From Girardinichthys multiradiatus (lineage: Eukaryota; Chordata; Actinopteri; Cyprinodontiformes; Goodeidae): a stretch of DNA of 64,000 bases. The translations under genes were made by a program, and so were the position numbers. The notes below the pieces were generated by a model, which saw only the letters and a list, made by a program, of their open reading frames with translations, did no database searches and had not been told where the DNA came from. The stretch spans positions 35,800,147-35,864,146 of the forward strand of contig NC_061797.1 of the NCBI RefSeq assembly GCF_021462225.1, given 5' to 3'. Positions 10,976 to 23,345 of this stretch are shown here, one piece after another. Positions within the stretch are counted from its first letter, which is position 1, and each line of letters opens with the position of its first letter.

Positions 10976-12358
10976 AGCAGACGTGTGTGCTGCCTACAAA
11001 CATGTCATAAAGGCTTTGATCCAGAAATTAGAACATTTAGTCTTCTGTGGAAGAATTATTCTTCCGTACAGAATGTTATTGGGATGATTTCTGTAGTCAG
11101 CATTACAGGAAATGATGGTAATCAGACTCATGTGACAAATCATATCTGCAACACTGATGCACAGTCCACTATTTTAACGCCTTTTAGACTTATCGAGTTG
11201 CAGTCTGTTACTATTTTTGAGTTACATGACAGAAAAAGCTGACAGTAATCAGTCATTTATGAACTACCTCTCAGCTGATAATCTTCATGTTTGTTTGCTT
11301 TTGTGTAGTTTATTTCTCCCTCATTTTAACAGCTTATGAATTGACCTTGGTAGCTTCTGCTGCAGGACCAAAAGCAAATCATAAAGACATACACTTTAAC
11401 CTCTCAAATTACTTGGGGTTCATGCTTGAAAAACAGCAGGTCTGCTGAGATTGGCTGATGCAACAATGCAATGTCTTGGCTTTGTCTTATCTCATGACAT
11501 GATGAATGTGCTAAGGCCAAAGGTCACACTCGTTCATTCTTGTAGAGGAAACAGCTTTTCCTCCTGACAATTTATAGGTATAAACAGAACACTTATTAAT
11601 ATGTGCAGTTAATGCAGACTAGCACAGAAAGTTACACTTCAGACCTGACATATTTAAAACTACAAATAAGCATGGAATACACTGACTTTTTCTTTGCAAG
11701 AATGCTTAAAATGTAGTTTATTTGAAATATTTTTCTGATGAAATATGTGATTATTTACTTTAGTGTCAAATGCCACTGTATATGAAAAGAAGAAACAAGT
11801 AAGAAACAAGTTTACATATTTACATATTTTCCATATTTGTTATAAAAGATTGATTCCATGCAGTTTCTGAATCATACAACCCCTAAATGATGTGTGAGCC
11901 CAGATGAAGGCAGTAAAGGTTACGTTTAGCTGCATCATACAAAGAAATCCCTGTACTCAGATGAGAAGGAAAGGGAGCGACACGTTGGAAAAGTGATTAT
12001 TTGATTGAACGACAATTACCTCTGATTATGTAATTTCGCCTCCACATTCAACCTAATAAATGTCAGCCATGTTCATTGCAGGTAAACCAGACAAACACAA
12101 ATCTGTGTGATCACTCAGAGTGCTGCGAGTTAAACCACTTTCAGGAATTATAATGATTTAGCAAACATTTTCATAGCAAATTTGCACCACTTTCCATCTT
12201 CTGCCTATAAACACTATGGGCAGGTATCACATAGTCATCAGTGTGCTCAGCACTATTTGGAGATATGTATGCCAATACCTACACAAATGTAAGAAACAGC
12301 TTTTGAGCGAGGTTGCCTTTTCACACTTAGAGAGCTGTGTATGAAATACGTCAGTTAT
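10976..12358. other. AT-rich intergenic DNA, nothing recognised
   Basis: No gene or named repeat. A small direct duplication (aagaaacaag / taagaaacaag, then two tttacatat copies) occurs near 11790-11835. Confidence 0.5.
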
Positions 12359-13815
12359 ACAGTACCTCATGACAGTATTTATACCCCTTGTACTTTTTCA
12401 CATTTTGTCACGACAACTACACATTTCGGTGAATTTGAGTGAGACTATACGTGCCAGACCAACACAAAGTGACGCATAATTATGAAGTGGAAAGAAATTA
12501 CATGTTACAAATAAGAATTTGGAAAGTGTTTTGTGCGTATATATTCACCGCCTTTTAAAATCTAATGCAAAAAATGTCCTTCAGAAGTAGCCTAATTATT
12601 AAATAGAGTCCATGTGTGTGTTTTAAACTACATCTCTTCTATGAAGACCTCATAAGAATGGTCAAATGGATAATATCCTAAGCTTTGAACTTCTCATGAG
12701 TTGAACAGAGCATTGTTCAATCCATCATCTGAAAATGGGAAGAGTATGCCAAGGACAAACAACAAACCTACCAAGACATGACTGTCCAACTAAACTAAAA
12801 GGCCAGAAAAGGAGAGCATTTATCAGAGAAGCAGCTAATGCTCGTTTCACACAACAAGATTTTCAAATTGTCGGCCGATTTTCAAAACCTGTGAGACCCC
12901 ACACAGGATGATAAATAAAATCATAGATGTAACATGTTTAGTCCTACAGTGCGTGGTGTCCGGCCACACAGCAAGCACAACACACCAAACACAAACAGAT
13001 TTCACTCAAGAACATTCAGAAGTCAGACAGGAAATCTCGCAAACCTTCTCGAGATCAAACGTGTGTTCAGAGTAATTCCCCTCCGTGTTTCTGTCACCTC
13101 ACTTTCTGATTGGTTACATGTCACATGCCACAAACTGCATGCTCGTTTGTCCTTGGGGAACACATGGTAGGATATTGGGGCAAGACAATCCAACATGTTG
13201 AATATCCCCTATTTGAGGTCGGAGTGGTCCAGACATCCTTCCGAGCAGAGTAGATCACTCTTAACACACCACACACAGCAGGATTATCTCATGAGATAAT
13301 TTTAAGAACCATCACGATTATTGGGGCATGCTAGAAGGGAAAGATCGGGTCAGAAATCTGCATAAAAATCCTACCATGTGAACCAGGCATTAGATTGTAC
13401 CTCTGGAGGACATGCTGAGATTCACAGCTCAGCTGGGAAAATCTGTTGACAGGACAACCATTTGTTGTGCCCTCCACAATTCTGGCATTTATGGCAGGCT
13501 GGCATGTAGGGGACACGGCAAACACAAGCACAAGAAGGTGCTCTGGCAAAATCGGTACAAAATGTAACATTTTTGGCCTACTTGTAAAACTTTATAATGT
13601 GGAGGAAAACTAGCACAACAGATCACCTTGAACACATCACCACTGTAAAATATGGTGATGGGGTGAACAACAAATGACCCCTGAGGCAGGGGTTCACTTT
13701 CTATTAGGACAACATTGAACATACAAATAGAGCTACAACGGAATGGAAAGCACATTACTTTATGAGAATTGGCTAAATCCAATTGAAAACCTGTTGCAAG
13801 AATTGACAACTGGCA
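12359..13815 (+). mobile_element. Tc1-like transposon, degenerate, carrying a nested insertion
   Basis: The left end has the family's terminal repeat (a 'gacagtatttataccccttg...' block, then cacattttgtcac and the CCAACACAAAGTG subterminal block). Transposase N-terminal coding remnants are visible at about 12690-12834 ('ccaagacatg actgtcc', 'ggagagcatttatcagagaagcagc'). The homology breaks at 12835 and resumes at 13394 with the next expected block ('ctctggaggacatgctgagattcacagc'), which shows a later insertion. The right half contains decayed catalytic sequence to about 13815. The right terminal repeat was not found. Confidence 0.82.
12835..13393. mobile_element. Unclassified ~560-bp inverted-repeat element nested in the Tc1 copy
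   Basis: The segment interrupts Tc1 coding homology. It begins CTAATGC and ends GCATTAG, perfect 7-bp inverted ends. These extend into an imperfect inverted repeat of about 28 bp (left ..GTTTCACACAACAAGATTTT.., right complement ..GGTTCACATGGTAGGATTTT..). It has no convincing protein, so it looks non-autonomous. A two-base TA may be the target duplication, but it overlaps the palindromic ends, so the superfamily cannot be settled by eye. Confidence 0.65.
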
Positions 13816-14640
13816 AGCACTGTTTAATTTGCTTACTTTCCTTAAAACACTAATAAGGGAAAAGAGAAGGTGAGTTTAAATATGTATTTCCACCTCATTC
13901 TACTAAATCAATTCATCTTATGGACAAAACGGGGTGAAGACTTTCCAATGGCACCAAACAGAAACCATTAGGAGTCTTTGAGGCCACAAGGATTGTCTAG
14001 ATGGACTCAACAATGCGAGGAAAAAGTGTCCCCCGGTCTAAAACAAATTGTCAAGAAAAGTGTAGACAGACTAAGGTGACGGTACAATTAAATATCTCTT
14101 CTATTTGAAAATAGCTAAAGACATTTGTGATATTGAATTTTTCCACTTATCTAAGACTGCTCGGTACTGTGGAGACCACAGCCATGCTGAGGCTGTGGAA
14201 TGAGTAAGAGAAACAGCAGCAGGTTTCTCACACATATTCAGTGACAGGCAAGCCGCTGATCAAACGACTGGCTTTCATTAGAGCAGAGCAGCTGGGAGGA
14301 TGGCAGTAGCAGACAAGCGAGAGCTGACCCTGATTCAGACAAGAATCTGTCATACTGTTGTTCGATGTGTCAACTGACAGCGCAAGTTCTGCTAAAATGT
14401 TGGTGGAAAAAGATGAAAGACAGAAAGCTAAAATGTTCTACTATAACCGTCCGAAAGCTTGAAGCAAATCAGAGCATAAAAACAATTCAACATTTTTTTT
14501 TTCTGTGAAAACAGGTTGTTTTTTAAAAGAAATGCATTAGAAATTAAGATTGAAGACCACTGCAATACCACTGCTCTTATGATGTGATTTTTGTAAAATG
14601 CTAGATTAATTTCATAACAGATGTAACAAGACGCACACCT
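13816..14640. other. Intergenic DNA; possible conserved stretch at 14155-14400
   Basis: No gene. About 14155-14400 is high-complexity, GC-balanced sequence unlike its flanks and could be a conserved non-coding element, on composition only. Confidence 0.4.
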
Positions 14641-14880
14641 TCCAAAACGTTCCTATTTAGTTTCATCAAACCATAGAATATTTTCACCAACGTCTTGGAG
14701 ATTATTGACATTTTTTGTGTCAAATATTTCCTGTTGGATGTTCCATGTTTTCTCCTTTTGTGGATAAATGCTCTCACTGTATTTCCCTGGAGTCCTAAAG
14801 CCTTATATGTAACTTTGTAATGGTTTTAGACAGATGACAATGATGCATTGACTTTGTTAATGATGCATTGTTTTTTTTTT
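14641..14880 (-). mobile_element. Tc1-like fragment of a second family
   Basis: The + strand text 'gtttcatcaaaccatagaatattttc' followed by 'ccatgttttctccttttgtggataaatgctctcactg' corresponds, read antisense, to transposase regions of a fish Tc1-like family different from the one at 5394. The intervening part of the gene is missing, so the copy is internally deleted. Recognised from family resemblance only. Confidence 0.6.
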
Positions 14881-15642
14881 TTTTAGATGATTCTGTCTAC
14901 TTCATGTGGTCAGACAGGTTCTACTTACAATTTAAACAGTTGGCTAAATGCAAGTAGCTAACCCACGTCTGTTAATTATTTAAAAAAAAACAACTTGAGG
15001 AGCCACATAAACACAGGTTTTCTTTACCACACTTGGGTACACTAACATAGATAGCACAAATCATCCCTGATATGGTAATTGTATGTTATATGAAAAAATT
15101 TGTGCATGTTAAATCGACAACTTGTATTCTCAAGACAACTACTTCTGTAGCATGAAAATAATCTTGATTAGGCAATCCCTAGTTATACATTTCTAATATT
15201 CAAACATATGGCATAGTATAAAAGCATGGTGTGTGAATGAATTATTTTAAATTGACTTTGCATGTTAGTGTGAGCAAAAATGTCTTTGGCCTGTGATTAG
15301 CTGATACTCTTTCCAGTCTCTGAACACATATTAACTAAAACCGTCAAAGCAGCCTAAACAACAGTAAATCCACAAAGGAAAACTAGACACTTATAATTTT
15401 TCCTTCACTATTTAAGATAAAAATATTGACTGAAATGGAACATTTGAAGGAAGATGAACAGAAAAACAACAAAAAGCTTGATAGTTCAAGAGTAAGAGGA
15501 GAGTCATCAGTCTAAAAAAAAAACATCACTCACACCTGTTCTGTGTTTTCTTGATTACCTGGTCTTGTCGTTCATTGGTTCTCACTGCATTTCTTGTTTG
15601 TATTTAAGTTCCTTAGTTGGCTTAGTTCCCTGCTGGATCTCT

Positions 15643-15645
<3 letters not shown>
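14881..15645. other. AT-rich intergenic DNA, nothing recognised
   Basis: No coding or repeat signature beyond short poly-A and poly-T runs. Confidence 0.5.

Positions 15646-15694
<49 letters not shown>
15646..15694. repeat. (TG)n microsatellite
   Basis: A TG run of about 24 units. It explains the Cys-Val and Thr-His repeat frames that overlap on both strands. Confidence 0.98.
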
Positions 15695-15695
<1 letters not shown>

Positions 15696-16269
15696 TTATC
15701 CTTGTCGTTGATACCCTGTGTTGCACCTGGCTGTGCCTGGTTACTCTCAGTTCTGGTCTGGCTCTATTTCTGGATACCCCTGGTTTCCCTGCCTGCCTCT
15801 GTGAGTGTGGAAATATTATATTCAACTTACCTTCATTCATTGTGCTCCTGGCCTCTTCTCTGACTTTGGTCCTACCACAAACCCAGCAATATGACACCTG
15901 GTAGCATGAGAGCGCACGTACTTTAACTTTTAAGTCTTTTGTCTTTTTAGGCAGGAGTCTATCAGCATGTCACATCTGGAATTTGCAATATTTGACCATT
16001 CTGCGTTGCAGAAGTTCACCAAATCAGGTAATCTCTGAGGTCATCCTCACATGTGACCCCATTCTCCAGATCCAGAGTAGCAGTTTGTGCTGATTCCCTT
16101 CTGTTGTTGATTTGCATTTGTGCTGGGATTTACTGTGATGATGAAAAAATGAAAATCTTCATCTGTATTCACCTTCAGCTGCCAAAATAGATGGCTGAAA
16201 GTTTTAAAACTTCCTAGAATTCTTAGAACTGTTTAATTGTATCAACCTTGACAAAAACCTTGCTTCCTT
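15695..16269. other. Intergenic DNA, nothing recognised
   Basis: A GC-balanced stretch just right of the TG run is open in two + frames without recognisable domains. I do not call a gene. Confidence 0.45.
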
Positions 16270-16500
16270 CTGAAGAGAAGTGACAACATGATGCTGCCAA
16301 CCCCATGTTTGCTTATGGGTGTGGTGTTCTTTTGAGATTACCCTTGGAAATTATGGTCCAAAGTTTCACATTTGGTTCCATCAGATCCAAGATTCTGGGA
16401 GATTTTGCCAGGCCAGGATGATTTCACATACATTGACATATGGGATTCAGTGCAGAGTAATGATGCCATTGGCACCGGATTCTAAGAACAATAGACCATG
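16270..16500 (-). mobile_element. Tc1-like transposase fragment (minus strand)
   Basis: The + strand 'aacatgatgctgccaaccccatg' at about 16287 is the antisense of the Tc1 catalytic block (Gly-Gly-Ser-Ile-Met). The following 'gtggtgttcttttgag' and 'tttggttccatcagatccaagattctggga' blocks match the antisense of the region just N-terminal to it. Fragmentary and out of frame. Confidence 0.65.
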
Positions 16501-17660
16501 AAAAAAAGCCTAAAATCTACTTAAAATAGTGGGGCTGAAATTCATAACTGTAAGCTTTAAAGTAGGCTTCTAAACCAGTGCATTATTGTGATATGTCAAA
16601 TTTGTCTCACAGTGACAAGGCCCAAAGAACCTTTCCCTGCTGCATACTGCAGTACAAATCACTGGTAACTGGCCTATTACTCTGTCGTTATATCTGCCCC
16701 AGTACTCACTCTCTGCTGTCCGGATGAGGAGTCGATGGAGGGATCTGTCTCACCTTGTCTTAGTGGTATGTTTCAGGTATGTTTCCCCTTAAGGGACTGC
16801 AGTCCACTCATTTTAAAGGGTTACCCTGCATAGAGAGCTGTCCATCACCAGACCTCCCGGTGAGGCAAAATTCTCCCAGTCACTTCTGGGGGCTGAGCAG
16901 TGGTCGATCACCACCACTAAGAGCATTTAAAATAGCGATTTTTGAGCTAAACTCTTCTCTGGGACAATCCCACTCTGTCATGTCTTTGTTAAAGCTGTCA
17001 GTCAGAGAAGACTTTACATAAACCAGCAATTGCAATTTCAAACCACTCACAACCTCCTTACTTGCTGTGTCACATGTCACAAAGACCTAAGCTTTTTGTT
17101 ATGACATTCTTCCACCAAATGGCTTCACTAAGGCATCTATTGTCAGTTTGTCAGTCTGCACTTAACAGACCAGCGCAGACTTACGTGCTTTTACAGTAGA
17201 CAAGAATTTGTCATGCAGACTCCAGAATAGCTGTAGTGAGGAAAGTTGTTTCAAAGGTTAATTTAAAAGTTATGTTCTTCGGTTCTTAGACAATTAATTC
17301 AAGTAATTATTCTACCAACCATTCCCTGATTAAGCCTGTCTCTGTGGTAGAGTCTAGCAGTAGTTCTGTTTTTTTTTTTTTTTTTTCTGTAGTCTTAGTT
17401 AACCACTAGCTAGTAGATTCATAGTAGGATCAAGAGTATTCTTGGTTAATGGTTTATAATAGATTTTGTCTCTATAACCTTAGTGTTTTTTTCCCCATGT
17501 TGATCTTTTTTTATTATCTATTAACCCCTAGAAAATATACAATTCCTTTCTCGTGTAATTATGAACTTAGAGAGGATTAAAAAAACATCCTTCATGGGTG
17601 TTTATAGGAGTGATTTAATTATGTACTTCAATATGTTGAAAAAAAAAATATCTTATCAAT
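16501..17660. other. Intergenic DNA, nothing recognised
   Basis: Contains a poly-T run near 17370 and no gene. Sequence at 16690-16900 is less AT-rich but carries no recognised feature. Confidence 0.5.
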
Positions 17661-18243
17661 TGTCGAGTTCCATTTCAGCTACTTGAAGAACAAGGATTAA
17701 ACTGTAAACAATGCACATGGGACTTCTTATGGCTTTCAACAGTGGCTTTCCTATTGTGACTTCAGATTTGTGGAAAACAGGACAAACATTTGTCCTGTTG
17801 ACAGATTCTCCCACCTGAGCTGTGAATCTCTGTAGCTCTTCCAGAGATAATATTGACCTCTTGGCTGATTCTCTGATTAATACACTTTTTATCCAGCCAT
17901 TTGTTTACTAATGTTCTCTAAGAAACTTCTGAGTCCTTCACCAACTCACTATGTTTTTACTGAATTTATATTACGCCCACAGGGATTCTTTTTACTTATG
18001 AGATTTCTTCTGAAAGTTATAGGTAACACTGAATTTTTTGTAGGGTATTCAGAGTAAAGAGGGCTGAATACATATTTATTTGGATTTTGGTACATTTGAA
18101 AAATATTCCTTCCACCTCACAGTTATGGACTACTTTGTGTAGCTCTGTCAGACAAACATACAATAAAATACACTGAATTTGTAGTTGTAATATGGCAAAA
18201 TGTAAAAATGTTTAAGTGTTATTAATACTTTTTGCAAGAGACA
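17661..18243 (-). mobile_element. Tc1-like transposon fragment, N-terminal part plus terminal repeat
   Basis: On the + strand, 'gacttcttatggctttc', 'gtcctgttgacagattctcccacctgagctgtgaatctctg' and 'gacctcttggctgattctctgatt' are antisense to the N-terminal half of the common fish Tc1 transposase. The right side ends with the family's long terminal repeat (cacagttatgga...ttgtagttgtaatatggcaaaatg...attaatactttttgcaag). The catalytic half to the left is absent. Confidence 0.82.
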
Positions 18244-19600
18244 AAACGGGGGAGAGTAGTCATATATTTTTTGTACCTAAATATATTTAGTGACTGTGTG
18301 TAATCATTTACACCACTGGGCACTGACAGAAGCTTCTGCCTTGCCAACAATCAGTGAAACGAGGGAGCAATTAAAAGTCCTTCATAAATATTAAACACTA
18401 TCAGCCAATTATCTATATAAATGATGCTGCCACTTCCAAGCACACACGATCAGAATCTAAATGTTCTCTGTAAATACAGCCTAGTCATGGGATCTTTATG
18501 CTACGCTCTTACTCCATATACAGCCAGTTTTAAATGGGCATGTTGCCAGTGCAGCACTTCACCACGCCAGCTAACAGAGGGGTGGTAGCACTAAAGCTTG
18601 ACTTAATACTTGTATGGGAGCTGATCAGTTGGTCGAAGCAGGAAGAGCCCTGAACAGTACTGGTTGAAATCTCACCACACTAAAAAGAGGTTTGCTGAAA
18701 GATACAGAACATGAGAGAAAAACTCATTTGTGATTTAATTCATTCTGACAAATGTCACAGAACAGATTGCCTGTTCTGTAATAATAAGGTCATACAAAAT
18801 GTGCAAATATGCTATCAAGCATTGAAAAGGATCAATCAGTGTAAAAGTTTTCTAAATAACAGGTAATGTTTCTGTGAGGCTAAAATCCATAAAACAATCT
18901 TGAAAGGACATTTAGTGTTTATTATAGACAGAAAACCACAAACGTTAAAGTCGACCTTTGGTGAAAAACATTGCAATTTAAATTAAACCTTACAGCATAT
19001 CCTCAAACAGAGGAATGGTCTCAAAGAGAATCTCTCTGCATTGTGCCATGAATAACAGCACCTCTCTGTATTATTAATTAGCTTGGGGATAAAACTGGAC
19101 ACGAAAAGACTCGGTGACAGATACTTTCTGGTCGGGTGCCAAGTGGAGGGAAGTGAGAAGTCTCGGAAGTGTTTGCAGCGGGGTGTAAAGGAGCCCTGCA
19201 GGTCATGTTAACGCTGTTCAGATAACCACGGCTAAAGACTGAGGTGAAACAGGGAGACTTCAATTAGGGAAACATCCAGATTTGCAAAGCTGTTTGCAAT
19301 CAGCATGTACAGTCTGGGCTCACATCATGTCGCAGAATGTGAAAACATCAGGGAAGGTAGGTATCTTCTTTTAGTTTCTGTGGAGAGCTGAAGTGCAGGG
19401 TGAAATTTCAATATAGTGTACCTGACTTAAAGCATAACCTTAAGACATAATACTTCTTTACAACAACAAAAATATCACTAACAAAAACTAAATACAGTTT
19501 GCAGATGTAAATAGGGACACATGCATACATTTCTTGACTAATGCCTGGTGGTCTGTTTGATCATGATTACAATCACTAAAATGATGAGGAAAAATAAGTA
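18244..19600. other. Intergenic DNA with two candidate conserved stretches
   Basis: No gene. About 18300-18560 and 19070-19340 are high-complexity segments without repeat signatures, rich in TAAT/ATTA cores at their AT-rich parts. They are plausible conserved non-coding elements, on composition only. Confidence 0.35.
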
Positions 19601-19940
19601 AGCTTGCAAGCCTGTATGGGGGTGGTGGCATCATGTGGTGGAGGTATTTTGCTATATGCGGGACTTGTCAATTTTACAAAATCGATTGCATAATTATTAG
19701 TAACAAAGTGGCCTAAGGGGTCAGAGTTTTGGGGTGACCATCACAGTCCCTGGTCTCAGTCCCATTGAAAATGAGTCAGTCGGATCCCTTGTAAGGAGGA
19801 ATGAGCCAAAGGTTTGGCAAATTATTTTGCTGAGCTTGTGGAAAGATCCCTAAAATATTTGAACCAAGTCATACAGTATAAAACGTAAATACTAAAGAAC
19901 TGAATTAAAATACATTTTCAATAATTTTGCATATTAGCAA
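19601..19940 (+). mobile_element. Tc1-like fragment of a third type
   Basis: 'gggggtggtggcatcatgtggtggaggtattttgc' is a decayed Tc1 catalytic block. The downstream 'cagagttttggggtgaccatcacagtccctggtctcagtcccattgaaaa' and 'tggaaagatccctaaaatatttgaaccaagt' match the C-terminal coding end of the salmonid/zebrafish-type Tc1 elements. No terminal repeat is clear. Confidence 0.7.
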
Positions 19941-20894
19941 ATAGCACTGGCTAAAGCAAGAATAGTTATGTCTGATATAAAGTCAAACAGAGAGAAAAAA
20001 TATACAATTTTGATTATGTTTGTAGTTGTTTACAAACACAGCAAAGATTACATTAATCTGTCACTGTTACAATAGTTTAGATTTAACCAGTCTGTTTTTG
20101 ATTTTGGACTGAGCAAATGGTCGAATGCTTTCCAGTTTCTATAAAAATCTGTCAAACAGCGCTAGTTTTTGCACCACAAATAAATCTTAAAATCAGATAC
20201 CAACTTAAGCATCACTTCCAGTGACTTTATTTGCAAATAAGAAATAGAAAATATGTTTTTGGTGTAACTTTCTTTTTCCAAGCAATTATACCCCCTGAAG
20301 GAATGGTACCCAGGCTAATTAACCATATCCATCATAGGAAAATGCCAAGAAAGGCTGTGCAAAACAAAGGTCTTCATTCTTCAAGCTTTATGAGCACTGA
20401 ACAGCATTTATAATCCATGCTGCAAACAGGAGTTGTACAAATAGTTTTGGACAGGATCTGGGAATCCCAGCTGGTTGCATTAGAACATGATTGTTCAAGG
20501 AACTGCAACGTTTATTAACAGACCAATCAAAATGTGGTGATGCTGAACACACTTACATTTATTGCATTGGTTCCCTCTAAAAAACCAACAGTCATAATGA
20601 CATGAGAGACAGTTCGCTCATGATATACCTGCGTTCTTTTATTCCTTCATTACGTCATTTTGAGGCAAGGTACAAACAGCATTTTAGTTTGTCATTTTGC
20701 CACCATTTTGTTGCTCAGTTCCTAAAGGGTTGAAACAACCACAGAGACCAAAATGAAACAAATGACTTAGAACAAGAGAAAAATCTCAATCAATTAAAAA
20801 TCCTTTGACTCAAGAATTACAGCAGAGACAAATAGCTTAAATTAAATACTCTTTGTTTGGTTACAACATTATATAATACAAACATTTATTGTAC
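19941..20894. other. AT-rich intergenic DNA, nothing recognised
   Basis: No coding signature. The short + frame at 20231-20413 has no recognisable domain. Confidence 0.5.
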
Positions 20895-20902
20895 ACTAAA
20901 TG

Positions 20903-21028
20903 TTTCGCCCTGCGATGGACTGGCGACCTGTCCAGGCTGTACCCCGCTTCTCGCCCATCGACTGCTGGAGATAGGCACCAGCTTCCCCGCGACCCACTAT
21001 GGATTAAGCAGTAGAAAATGACTGACTG
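20903..21028 (+). mobile_element. 5'-truncated SINE with target-site duplication
   Basis: This matches the last third of the SINE at 43161 ('gccctgcgatggactggcgacctgtccagg...' through 'gactgctggagataggcaccagcttcc' to the short gactgactg tail). The tRNA-like head is missing. A perfect 8-bp direct repeat ACTAAATG flanks it at 20895-20902 and 21029-21036. That is what target-primed reverse transcription with incomplete first-strand synthesis leaves behind. Confidence 0.85.
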
Positions 21029-21036
21029 ACTAAATG

Positions 21037-22164
21037 CTAAATAAGATCTCTGTCAACATCACTATAAAACATACAGTCTCAAATTTGAAGGTTTCATGCA
21101 TTTTGACTCACTTGCTACCCTAGAGTTGCTGTAAGGTACTCGAGTCCAGGAGTGGGCTTTTTACTAATATGAACCAGATGTGTTGCATGTTGCGAATTTT
21201 TCTGACAGGTTGAGGTTGTTTAGTCTGCACGGTTCCATTTACATAAAAATGTGACAAATTTGGCATCATGGCTGTCTTTCGATCAGGTGATAGGCTTTAA
21301 AAAAGAACACATTACTGCAATGTGCAACAAATTTTCTTATCATTAATGTCTGTTGTTTCGTGGAGGTAAATACTGGGAAACTACTCCTTTTTGCAGGTCA
21401 ACGTTTAACCAAAAAAGTTGCAGTTATGGTCTCTTTCTGACAACTTTTATCGTTCTTGTTTGGAGGGAAATTCTTGGGATTTCTCTGAAGCCTTGTGGGG
21501 CAATTCACAAAAGGAAGAAATTATGTAGACAAACAGAGGTGTACTCGCTTTACACTCATACATCTGTAAAGAATTCATTTGTGCCTTTAAATGCCGTGCT
21601 AATTTCATACAGCCTGTATTCAATATTCATGCCAAGAACATAACTTTTCAATTAACTAATTGCCTGGCTCTGGAGATTTCTGCAAACATAGTGTCTCCCC
21701 AGTAGGTCACCAGCAGCCAAGGAGAGATGCTCTTCACTTGCGTTGTTAATTTGCAGTGACTTAAAGAGCAAATAATTGATTGAATAAATATTTAAGATAA
21801 CAAAATGAGCTTTTAAAAGTGTGTATCCCAGACTGAAGAAGAACAGACTGGCATTCATTTATGAAGTTTTGATATTTGAGTTGGTCAGTTCTTGCTTTTT
21901 CAGTAAAAGTCTGCAATTTCTGCATTAAATATTAGGAATATATGTCACACACAGATGTTTGTTTTTATAATAAATCAACTAAAATTAACAGACCACTAAA
22001 TAAAGCCCAAATAGGCTATTGTTGTGTTTTATAAACTATAAAGTTGGGATTTTCTGCTCGCTGAAGTTGAATATATGTGGAAATTCAGTGGGGCTTCACC
22101 ACTCCCATATAAAAATTAAGGAGGATTCTGTAGGATACCTGCAGTACTTGTATTGCTAATGCTA
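21037..22164. other. AT-rich intergenic DNA, nothing recognised
   Basis: Several medium open frames lie here (for example 21353-21643 on the + strand) but none has a recognisable domain or codon pattern. No repeat recognised. Confidence 0.45.
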
Positions 22165-22262
22165 TAGAGTGCCTCGCAAACCTAACTAACCTTTTCACAT
22201 TTTGTCTCATTACAACCACATGTTTCCACATAGTTCGGCTGGAGTTCATACCTGTTAAAAGA
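22165..22262 (+). mobile_element. Tc1-like terminal repeat fragment
   Basis: Matches the left end of the common Tc1 family here: 'gagtgcctcgcaaacc..', then 'ccttttcacattttgtctcattacaaccaca'. The rest of the element is missing or unrecognisable. The end may equally be a right terminal repeat in inverse orientation. Confidence 0.7.
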
Positions 22263-22619
22263 AAACTTTCCTTTTTCAATGCCACAACATGCATAATTAG
22301 TATGAGGGATTCCTGCAAAGTCATTGACGTGATGTGATCCACAGCATTTAAACATCTACAAGAAGCAATAGTGGATCCTGAGACAAGTCAAGAAAGAGCA
22401 GACAGTCGTAAGGAAACTGTTCAGCTCACATGCCAAACTCTGCCATGTTACTCACAAGCTAATCTCTCTGACCTGATGACCTATCTGCATTGATAAGAAA
22501 CAGGAACAAAGGGAAGTTCCCATGAACAACAACCCACTGCACTGAAAATTATTCAATTCTGCACATTGATACATTATGTACTTTCTCACTAGTGTCATAA
22601 TGTTCAGCAGCTAGACTCT

Positions 22620-23345
22620 GACAGTGAGCACAGATAAGGAGGCAGGATGACATGTTTAATAGTCTATATTGAAAAGCAGTATAAATGATTTGAATGGTCA
22701 TCGGAGGGTCTGAGGACAATCAGACTGGGCACTAGGGAAGAGAGGTGAGATGTTATAATCTTGACAGCAGATGGATGGTAAGTAATGGGTGGTTGGAAAG
22801 TTCTGTGGAGGGCGAATCTGTCCACTGAGGCTGAGTTTGGCAGGCGGGGCGATTCTGTGGAAAAAGCTGAATCTCTCTCTGTCACCAGGATCCTTTTTGG
22901 AAGGTGTTTCCAGCATGAGGTGGAGGGCGGACAGGCAGGTGAGCAAACAGGAGGGAGAATGGTTCTTTGTTTCCAGGAGGCTGGTTCCAAGAGCATAAGG
23001 GAGACTGACAATCCAGCATCTTTCTCTGAGGTGCTTTGAGGGAGATCCAATAGAGTAGACACAGAGCATCAGGGAATGGGAGAAGCCAATGTCGGATGAA
23101 AATCCTGCGAGAGGAGGAGCAACAAAAACTCAGGTAAGACTTGGGGACAAAAGATCAGTCAATGGGTAACAAATGCTGGCCAGATTATCACTCTGAGTGA
23201 GCTAACGGTTCGACACCTAGGTTCCAGCTCCTTAAAAACCCTCATGGAAGACACCTGTGGAGTTGCACCTGCCAGTTGCACCCTGTAGGAAGAGAGTGAG
23301 AGAGAACACAGCACTGCATGCACACACCAACCTGCACGCAACTAG
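22620..23345. repeat. Candidate dispersed repeat, unnamed
   Basis: This GC-balanced 700-bp block, with the phrases 'ggttggaaagttctgtggaggg', 'agcatgaggtggagggcggacaggcagg' and 'cacctgtggagttgcacctgccagttgcaccctgt', reads like a dispersed repeat I associate with teleost genomes but cannot name. It is open in two minus-strand frames (22664-23069) with no recognisable domain. It sits immediately left of the L2-like LINE. Confidence 0.35.

Noticed and set aside
15594..15904. Frames over the (TG)n tract, including one with an apparent hydrophobic segment
   Set aside because: The hydrophobic Cys-Val repeat is the TG microsatellite. The flanks show no domain.
22664..23069. Two overlapping minus-strand frames of over 120 codons
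   Set aside because: No domain found, and the frames lie in what looks like a dispersed repeat.
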